A stretch of DNA of 64,000 nt from an uncultured Acidimicrobiales bacterium (GTDB lineage: Bacteria > Actinomycetota > Acidimicrobiia > Acidimicrobiales > SZUA-35), in the NCBI GenBank assembly GCA_937922785.1, contig CALAJQ010000009.1:198958-262957 (forward strand), written 5' to 3'. The translations under genes and the position numbers were made by a program. The notes below the pieces were generated by a model. That model saw nothing but the letters and a program-made list of their open reading frames with translations, searched no databases and had not been told where the DNA came from. Below, piece after piece: positions 52,099 to 58,433 of the stretch (its first letter is position 1; the number at the start of each line of letters is the position of its first letter).

Positions 52099-52316
52099 GA
52101 CTCAAACAACACACACTGAAGACGATCGCTGCGTGGCAGGAAAATCCTAATCGGCCTCGCGGGCTATGCAAGTATGAACCATCGTGCTCGGCCTATGCGC
52201 ACGAAGCAATTGAGAGCTATGGGCTGACCCGCGGCTTCCTCCTTTCTTTCGGTCGCATCATGCGATGCAGCCCTATCGGGCGCGGCGGGCATGATCCTGT
52301 GCCGGTTCGGAACTAA
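52095..52316 (+). CDS. yidD: YidD membrane-insertion efficiency factor
   Basis: The protein is 73 residues and has the whole YidD pattern: 'GLCKYEPSCSAYAHEAIESY', 'GFLLSFGRIMRCSPIGRGGH' and 'DPVPVRN'. YidD normally lies between rnpA and yidC and helps YidC insert membrane proteins. Here it is inside an accessory operon, overlapping the ATPase gene (ATGA) and 2 bp before the SH3b gene, which points to a dedicated copy for the system's own membrane proteins. Confidence 0.88.
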   Translation: MRLKQHTLKTIAAWQENPNRPRGLCKYEPSCSAYAHEAIESYGLTRGFLLSFGRIMRCSPIGRGGHDPVPVRN

Positions 52317-52318
52317 CT

Positions 52319-53287
52319 GTGGACCGACACCACAACATTCCCTTGTACCTATCAATCGTTGCTGCGCTCGTTGTCTTCGCCGGAATGGTGACCGGTGTTG
52401 GCACGGCAAGCGGGGGGCGACCATCTCCTATTGCAAGCTCTAACGCTCAGGGCTCGGGTGCAGTCGCTACCACGCCCGCAACATCCAGTAACTCTGGACA
52501 GACTGTCAACCAACCTGCAGCGACTACCCAGGCCACGGTCGTCGGATCGTCAACGCCAGCTTCCGGGCGGCTATGTAACGCGATTGCAAACGACCGAGCT
52601 GGTGAGCAGCTGACCTCTCTTACATATCGGCGAAGCGTGTCGTTTGGTGTCGAGATTTGCGTGTCGCAGTCCGGGCAAGCTTGGTACCACGGTGCACGTC
52701 TAGCGGGTGACGCTCGCAACGACTCGATCACGCTGAGGGCGAATGAAGTTGGCGCCGGAATCTATGCCGCTTCTAACGGCGGGTGGCAGTACGAAGCCAC
52801 AAACAGCCGTCTGCTGGTTACGTCCCCCACAGGTGAGGTTGCAGTTGACCAACCGATGGTCGAGCTGCGCCAGCTACCGGGTGCGAATTCTCAGCGGACA
52901 GCCACACTCCTGGTCAATGTTGCGCACATTCGCGCGGAGCCCGACCTGAGCTCCCGCTCGATCCGGAGAGTCTCAGACATCGAGGGGGCCTCGATGCAGG
53001 TCACTGGTCCAAATATCGATGGGTGGCATCGCGTAGATCTTGATGGAACAAGCGGCTGGCTCTTTGGCGCATTCGTATTCCCAACAGATTTCAACATGAC
53101 GATCGCACGCACGCTAGACGAAAAGACCGCACCCCTATTAGATCGAGGCGGCCGTTCTATCGATGTCGAGAATGCGTCTGGCAGCTATGTGCTTGTCATC
53201 GAGCAGAGCAGCGGACTCTGGCAGGTGATCCTGCCAGACGGCATGACCGCATACATCGACCCTTCTGAATTTCGGGTTGTCCGATAG
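52319..53287 (+). CDS. Membrane-anchored SH3b protein
   Basis: The protein is 322 residues from GTG 52319. The N-terminus 'MDRHHNIPLYLSIVAALVVF' is a signal-anchor, followed by a Ser/Thr/Ala linker (about 30-80). Two SH3b-type domains follow at about 195-260 ('VNVAHIRAEPDLSSRSI' and 'GWHRVDLDGTSGWLFG') and about 270-320 ('GLWQVILPDGMTAYID'). Bacterial SH3 domains usually bind cell-wall peptides. The N-terminal block recurs in the BON-SPOR protein two genes on. Confidence 0.75.
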   Translation: MDRHHNIPLYLSIVAALVVFAGMVTGVGTASGGRPSPIASSNAQGSGAVATTPATSSNSGQTVNQPAATTQATVVGSSTPASGRLCNAIANDRAGEQLTSLTYRRSVSFGVEICVSQSGQAWYHGARLAGDARNDSITLRANEVGAGIYAASNGGWQYEATNSRLLVTSPTGEVAVDQPMVELRQLPGANSQRTATLLVNVAHIRAEPDLSSRSIRRVSDIEGASMQVTGPNIDGWHRVDLDGTSGWLFGAFVFPTDFNMTIARTLDEKTAPLLDRGGRSIDVENASGSYVLVIEQSSGLWQVILPDGMTAYIDPSEFRVVR

Positions 53288-54132
53288 TGAAGCGGATTCT
53301 CGGAGCGCTGTTTCTTGCGTTCGGCATTGGGTTTGGATTCGGATCCATTGTCGCGCCCGATACCGGAACGACCTCCATAACAACCTTGGTTCAGCAAGTT
53401 GGTGATCAAGCCCAGGTGCGGGCGGAGCAGGTGGCAACGACAGCTCCAGCAACGACGGTGGTTGTCGCCGAATCCACTCTTCCGACACCAGAGCCAGTGG
53501 TGATTGTGCTGCCAATCGACCCTCCAACCTATGAGATCGCTCTAGCAGCGAGTGAGCATCTCTCTGCAACCGTCCGGCTGCCCAGCGACTGTGGCCTGCC
53601 GGTTGACGTCGCTAGCTCTTTGCCTAACGCCGAGCGCTCGTACCGCTCTGGCGTTCACCAGGGCATTGATTTCATCTGCGCCGAGACTGGCCGCGCAGCG
53701 ACGGCTGCTCTGCCAGGGCGCGTTTCGGTAGTGGTGCGATCATTCCGCGAACCGACACCAGCGGATAGGAATGCGCTTCTTGGGGTGGCTGCTGAGATTG
53801 ACCGCACCCCCAGCTCATTGCTCTCCATGTTGTTCGGCAACTTTGTTGTTGTTGACCACGGTCGCTTGGACGGAATTGGGCATGTCGTTACGGTCTACGC
53901 GCACCTGGCAGAAGTGGATGACTCGATTGCGCCCGGAGTGGTCGTCGAAGCGGGTCAGCGACTCGGCGAAGTTGGCAACACCGGCACCTCGACTGCCTCT
54001 AGCGGAGGAAGCCGACCCCAGTCGCTTCACCTTCACTGGGAAATCCATGTCGATGACTTGTACCTAGGTGCGGGGCTGAGCCCGTCGGAGACACGGGCTG
54101 TTTATGCCGCTCTTTTCGAGGAAGGCCGGTAG
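53287..54132 (+). CDS. M23 metallopeptidase of the chaperone-CHAT operon
   Basis: The protein is 281 residues from GTG 53287, overlapping the previous stop by 1 bp. A signal anchor ('ILGALFLAFGIGFGFGSI') is followed by a Thr/Val/Pro linker. The peptidase domain has 'HQGIDFICAETG' (zinc His and Asp) and 'LHLHWEIHVDD' (second His motif), so the metal site is intact. A long insertion ('FREPTPADRNALLGVAAEID' and onwards) separates the strands. It should cut peptidoglycan cross-links, perhaps to open a local passage through the wall. Confidence 0.85.
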   Translation: MKRILGALFLAFGIGFGFGSIVAPDTGTTSITTLVQQVGDQAQVRAEQVATTAPATTVVVAESTLPTPEPVVIVLPIDPPTYEIALAASEHLSATVRLPSDCGLPVDVASSLPNAERSYRSGVHQGIDFICAETGRAATAALPGRVSVVVRSFREPTPADRNALLGVAAEIDRTPSSLLSMLFGNFVVVDHGRLDGIGHVVTVYAHLAEVDDSIAPGVVVEAGQRLGEVGNTGTSTASSGGSRPQSLHLHWEIHVDDLYLGAGLSPSETRAVYAALFEEGR

Positions 54133-54139
54133 TTCCTCG

Positions 54140-54916
54140 ATGAGCCTCGACACAATCCTGAAACGGGACCACAACATTCCGCTGTACGTTTCGATTTTCG
54201 CAGCGTTGGTAGTTGCTGTCGGCACAATCACGAGGTCTGGTACATCAGTAGGGGCAGTGCAGCCAGCCCCGGCGGTCACGACCCAGGTCAACAGCTCTGG
54301 AGTAACTACTACTGACAGCCCTGATGGAGACGAAGTGCCGGGCGATGCAGACGGGTTCGAGATCTCGACGGCCCTGGCCCAGAGTGGCTTTCCTTCGGTC
54401 CAGCTCTCGGCGTTTGGAACGACAGTCACCCTTCACGGCCAAGTCGCTGATGAGATCACTCGCCAGTCGATTCTGGATTTTGTAAGTCGGCAACCCAATG
54501 TCGACAGAGTCGTCGACGCCATGGTTTTGGAAAACGCTGAACCAGCCCCCACAGAGCTGGCGGGCTGTAGTGATCCGTTCGGATCTGCAAGCTGGCCCAC
54601 TACAACGGTTGGTCCGGTCATCGAGTGTCCTGAGAATCCGTTTGGCACTCCAACGAGGCAATTGAGTTCGAAGTCAGGCAGATGGATCGCCGTCCTTGAC
54701 TCGATCGATATTCGGAATGCGAGCGCCGTGGACTCTGCGATCAATGAACTCGAAACCCTTCTAGGAAGTGTTGAGCTCTACGACTCGCGAATGCATGCAG
54801 GACTTCGCGATCCGTATTGGGTGGTCTTCGCCGGGCCGTTCAGCACTCGCGACCAGGCAAGTGCGTTCTGCGTGTCACGGCCCGAGCTCGAGCCCTGCTA
54901 TCCGCGTGAGAGATGA
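54140..54916 (+). CDS. BON-SPOR envelope protein
   Basis: The protein is 258 residues from ATG 54140, which lies 7 bp after the M23 stop. The signal anchor 'RDHNIPLYVSIFAALVVAVG' closely copies the SH3b protein N-terminus. A BON domain (about 75-140: 'LAQSGFPSVQLSAFGTTVTL', 'GQVADEITRQSILDFV') and a C-terminal SPOR-like domain (about 190-255: 'WIAVLDSI', 'YWVVFAGPFSTRDQASAFC') follow. SPOR domains bind peptidoglycan stripped of stem peptides, the kind of wall M23/amidase action can leave. It is the last gene of the tight run. Confidence 0.75.
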   Translation: MSLDTILKRDHNIPLYVSIFAALVVAVGTITRSGTSVGAVQPAPAVTTQVNSSGVTTTDSPDGDEVPGDADGFEISTALAQSGFPSVQLSAFGTTVTLHGQVADEITRQSILDFVSRQPNVDRVVDAMVLENAEPAPTELAGCSDPFGSASWPTTTVGPVIECPENPFGTPTRQLSSKSGRWIAVLDSIDIRNASAVDSAINELETLLGSVELYDSRMHAGLRDPYWVVFAGPFSTRDQASAFCVSRPELEPCYPRER

Positions 54917-55051
54917 TTTGTGCTTTGCAGGTCGGCGGTCACCACAGCGAGTCGTTGCGCGACCGTTGCGCCTGCTCGAACACCATGTCCTAGTCAGCCC
55001 AACGCCGCTTTGGCGAACGCGATTACGACAAACAAATGAAAGAAGAAAACA

Positions 55052-55195
55052 ATGCTTAAGTGCAAGAAGTGCAACAAAAACGTCCATGAATGCCCAGTCT
55101 GCAAAGGCCAGGGAGGCACGCGATTCACCCAATGTCGCAAGACATGTGACATGACCGGGTATGTCTGCAACGAACACGGCGGCCATTGGAAGTGA
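55052..55195 (+). CDS. 47-residue Cys-rich DnaJ-zinc-finger-like protein
   Basis: ATG 55052 follows AGAAGAAAAC. The 47-residue product has seven Cys: 'CKKC' (4, 7), 'CPVCKGQGG' (14, 17), 'QCRKTC' (28, 32) and 'YVCNEHGGH' (39). The CPVCKGQG block equals the CxxCxGxG repeat of the DnaJ central zinc finger. It probably folds around one or two zinc ions. It lies 135 bp after the BON-SPOR gene and 40 bp before the next gene, on the same strand. A role with the nearby Hsp70 is inference. Confidence 0.6.
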   Translation: MLKCKKCNKNVHECPVCKGQGGTRFTQCRKTCDMTGYVCNEHGGHWK

Positions 55196-55235
55196 TTGAG
55201 AGACTGTGTGTGGCGACACCAAGGAGTGTTAAGAA

Positions 55236-55640
55236 ATGGGGATAAGGGGAGTCGGGTATCAGTTCCAGACGAGTGCTTCCGAGGAGCAAGTTAAGGAGGC
55301 GTTCCACTACGGCTTTTGCCGAAAATTCTCGTTCATGCAAAGGCTTATGTCTCCGTCAGCGAAGTACAGGGGGTGGGGCTATGACGGCAATCCTCCCGAT
55401 GACGCCCGCGGCTTTGACGGCGTGATCGCTGCAGCGGGAAGCGGCACAGGTTGGCATGTTCTCCTGATTGAGGCTGCAGGACCGAGTTATAAGGTGGCGA
55501 TGGTGGATGAAGACGGCCACGTGGTCGGGACAAACCGAAGCTCGTCAGCGTTTGGAGTTGGCTTAGTCAAGGGTTATGCAGATCTTGAGACCTCGTTGCG
55601 CTCTGGGGGTCACAAGTTTGACGGGAGTAAGATCCGTTAG
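55236..55640 (+). CDS. Conserved-looking 134-residue protein, unknown function
   Basis: The protein opens 'MGIRGVGYQFQTSASEEQVK', and has 'GWGYDGNPPDDARGFDGVI' and 'GTGWHVLLIEAAGPSYKVAM'. It looks like a small alpha/beta domain without signal peptide or TM. No family is recognised. It is preceded by AAGGAGTG-type sequence at about 55221, a good ribosome-binding site. It stands 18 bp before the CHAT gene at 55659, so the two are probably co-expressed. Confidence 0.6.
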   Translation: MGIRGVGYQFQTSASEEQVKEAFHYGFCRKFSFMQRLMSPSAKYRGWGYDGNPPDDARGFDGVIAAAGSGTGWHVLLIEAAGPSYKVAMVDEDGHVVGTNRSSSAFGVGLVKGYADLETSLRSGGHKFDGSKIR

Positions 55641-55658
55641 CTGCGGGAAGGTACCGGT

Positions 55659-58010
55659 GTGTTTGGTCGTGAGAGAGGAGCTCTTAAAGCTAACGCGGCG
55701 ATGAATGCGCTTGATCGAGGCGACCTTGTGAAGGCTCAGAACCTGATCGAGCAAGCGCGCGTCCTCTTGGCTCAACAGCGGGACTCGGTCCTTAGAGACG
55801 CTGATCTTGGAAACGCGGAACGGCTTCAGGCGAATGTCTACCTCGAACGTGGCGACATCGAGTCAGCGCTGAGGCACCTCGATCGAGCCGAGAGGTACCT
55901 CCTAACCGAGCGCTGCCTGTCGCGACAGGTCGGACGCGAAGACGCATCTCGTTTCCTGTATGACACGAGTATCACACTTGCTGAATTGGGCCGGGCCAAA
56001 GACGCGCACGATTATCGGAAGCGAGCCGACGAGCTTGCCCAGGGTTCTGAGCTCATGGCCAAGCTCACTAGTTCAAGGGTCGCAACATCCGGGGCGGCTG
56101 AAATTCTAGTTGGAGACGATTCGACTGACGCTGCCGATATCGCCCGCTTGCGCACACTTGCTAGCCATTCTGTAGGAGCGGACAGGCTAGGAGCTCATGG
56201 GAACTTGATCACCGGTCTGCTTCTATCAAGTTCTCACCGTTATGTGATGGAAGGGTGCCGGCTACTGCCGGATTGGTGGCTGGCCGCCCGCGAGTCAGTA
56301 AATATCGACGCGGCCACGCGTCCTGCAGTTGCCCTGGCAAATCTCTACGACGTTGACGTCAGCCCCCATGTGGCCACTTTGACCAAGACAACAACCGATA
56401 TGGCCAATGCAGCGGCTGCTCAACACAACCGGATGGTCGAAGCTCAAGTCCGCGTTGCTTCCAGCGCAATCTACGCGGGCAGCGCACTCTGGCCACAGGC
56501 GCTGTCCGAGTCATCGATGGCACTGGTGTTAGCGTCGGTTGGTTTGGGTTCACAGACATCATCTGCCTTGCGGAACGCGCTAGTAGAGCTCGACGATCGA
56601 GCAAGGCACATAGCTTGCTTGGCTGCGTTCAAGCTCAACATGCCGCAGCTACTAGCTGAGTTAATTGAGCACTCCCGAGTACAGGCACTTCCGGCCGACA
56701 CAAAGCCCGCCTCTGTCTCGAGCGTCGGGGCCTCGGGCAGGGTGCTGGAAACTGGATACCGGGTCTTCGAAAAGCAGCATTGGGTATCCGTCGACGGCCG
56801 CTCACATCTTGGTGAAATCGCAGCTAGCAGAGGATTCGAGGCAGAGACGTCTGCACTCGACGCTGTATTTCAAACTCAAACGGGTGACAACCGCTCGTGG
56901 CTTGGCATTTGGCTCAGCGGCGGCTCGTCGTTTTCAGCGTTCAGGGATGACGTTGGAGCTTGGGATCTTCGTTACATCGAATCGCAGTTAGTGACGTGGC
57001 TTGAGACAAATGTGGAACCCCTATTCGATATTCAAGACACATCAAGTGACCTGTTGACACTCCTAAAAGAGGACCTGTATCGCTCCACTGATAGCGAAAG
57101 GAGCGCTATGGCGGAAGCCGGCCAAATGCTGCTCCCGACGCTTCTAATCGAGCAGGCCCGTCGAAATCTGACAGACAGCACACCATCAACGCTCATTCTC
57201 TCAGCAGATCGATTGATGGTCACCTTGCCCGTTCCGGCGCTGTGCGTTGAAATCGACAGCGAACCAGTGCGTTTAGTGCAGGCGTTTGACTTACTTGCAA
57301 CTCCGCCGGTGCGAATATGGGAACAGCTGTCGTCTGAACGCGGTGATCGTCCTCAGCTTGGTGCTAGCTTCATCACCTGTCTTAATCCCACGGGGGACTT
57401 ACAGAACGCATACGCCGTGCCGCCCCAAACCACGCTCCTCCTCACCCATGAATCTCTCACGAGCGCGTTCGGTCGACCGTCCGCTCATGCCACGACGGAA
57501 AACCTTGGTGCGGCCTTTTCAAGAGAGGCAAACGCTCTAGGCGCGCTGTTTTACGCCGGTCACACATGCATCGGCGAAATCGATGAGCCTCTGAACGGTG
57601 CCTTGGTGCTCCAGGACGGGAGCGTAACAGCGCGAACAATTCTTGAAGACGACTGGCAGTTCCCGCAAAGGGTATTGATGTCTAGCTGCAGCTCCTCGGG
57701 CGGTCCCTCACTGATGACGGGGGAGTGGCTTGGTCTCCCAACGGCTCTGATGCTCTCAGGTGCGCGGGAACTCCTGGTCACGAATTGGTCGCTTCTCGAT
57801 ACTGAGTTCACCGAACAATTTGAGAGCCGGTTGTGCAACCGATTGCTGGATGTTACGCCTTTGCACAAGAGTCTTAGCCAAGCGCAGCGGGAGGCACTTG
57901 AGCAGTGGTCCCGGCGAAGCGAAGGTGCGGACTCCCCACAGCTTCCGGACCAGTTCACGACAGCTCCGTTTCCTATGATTTGGGGCTCGTACGTTTGCGT
58001 GGGCGTTTAG
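55659..58010 (+). CDS. TPR-CHAT protease, divergent type
   Basis: The protein is 783 residues from GTG 55659. The N-terminal third has TPR-like helices ('ERGDIESALRHLDRAERYLL'). The CHAT domain (about 500-783) has 'ADRLMVTLPVPAL', His635 in 'LFYAGHTCIG' and Cys677 in 'VLMSSCSSSGG', followed by 'LMLSGARELLVTNWSLLDTE'. It ends 'MIWGSYVCVGV', as CHAT proteins do. The dyad is intact. It is clearly different in length and sequence from the 992/996-residue pair, so it is a separate lineage in the same locus. Confidence 0.85.
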   Translation: MFGRERGALKANAAMNALDRGDLVKAQNLIEQARVLLAQQRDSVLRDADLGNAERLQANVYLERGDIESALRHLDRAERYLLTERCLSRQVGREDASRFLYDTSITLAELGRAKDAHDYRKRADELAQGSELMAKLTSSRVATSGAAEILVGDDSTDAADIARLRTLASHSVGADRLGAHGNLITGLLLSSSHRYVMEGCRLLPDWWLAARESVNIDAATRPAVALANLYDVDVSPHVATLTKTTTDMANAAAAQHNRMVEAQVRVASSAIYAGSALWPQALSESSMALVLASVGLGSQTSSALRNALVELDDRARHIACLAAFKLNMPQLLAELIEHSRVQALPADTKPASVSSVGASGRVLETGYRVFEKQHWVSVDGRSHLGEIAASRGFEAETSALDAVFQTQTGDNRSWLGIWLSGGSSFSAFRDDVGAWDLRYIESQLVTWLETNVEPLFDIQDTSSDLLTLLKEDLYRSTDSERSAMAEAGQMLLPTLLIEQARRNLTDSTPSTLILSADRLMVTLPVPALCVEIDSEPVRLVQAFDLLATPPVRIWEQLSSERGDRPQLGASFITCLNPTGDLQNAYAVPPQTTLLLTHESLTSAFGRPSAHATTENLGAAFSREANALGALFYAGHTCIGEIDEPLNGALVLQDGSVTARTILEDDWQFPQRVLMSSCSSSGGPSLMTGEWLGLPTALMLSGARELLVTNWSLLDTEFTEQFESRLCNRLLDVTPLHKSLSQAQREALEQWSRRSEGADSPQLPDQFTTAPFPMIWGSYVCVGV

Positions 58011-58281
58011 GTAGCTACGAATATGCGCCCTGATTGTGCTTGGTCATCAGCGATCTCAGGATGCAACCGCAATTCAGCCACAATCAGCGTCCACCCGATC
58101 ATCGGGCTCATATCCCGAAGATCGCAGAATGGGTCCACGTCGCGATTTCTGCAAGGGTTGCGGCTTCGTCGAACGATTCGTTTGCGCATGGACGTAGCAG
58201 CCTGATCGAAGCCAGTGATTCAGAGAGCGGCGCCGCAACTTGCCTCAGATAGTCGGACTCATCCGACATGTCGGATCCCAT
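58007..58281 (-). CDS. Possible pair of small ORFs or one frameshifted gene
   Basis: From ATG 58281 a 57-residue frame runs to TGA at 58108 ('SDESDYLRQVAAPLSESLAS' and 'EAATLAEIATWTHSAIF'). An ATG at 58111 overlapping this stop (ATGA) opens a 34-residue frame ('MIGWTLIVAELRLHPEIADD') ending at 58007. Both halves look protein-like. It could be two tiny coupled genes or one gene broken by a frameshift. The second stop overlaps the CHAT stop on the other strand. Evidence is weak. Confidence 0.3.
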
Positions 58282-58382
58282 GATCTACCGAAATTCCCTA
58301 CTTGTCAGGGAGACGCCCTGCCTCAGTCAATAGGGCACGAGACAAGGAGGTGTGGCATGACTCTCGGCCGATAACAAACGAG

Positions 58383-58415
58383 GTCAGCGTCGGAGGCGAA
58401 AGCCCCGGCGCTGAC
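58383..58415. terminator. GAAA-loop hairpin, likely bidirectional terminator
   Basis: GTCAGCG...CGCTGAC closes a 14-bp stem with one T-G wobble, one bulged A and a GAAA tetraloop. On the + strand GTTTTCGT follows at 58420; on the minus strand CTCGTTTGTT follows. It lies 18 bp after the end of the minus-strand CHAT gene and downstream of the +-strand CHAT gene, so it fits as a shared terminator. The rest of the 58011-58433 gap holds the small ORFs described separately. Confidence 0.65.
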
Positions 58416-58433
58416 TGACGTTTTCGTAACACC

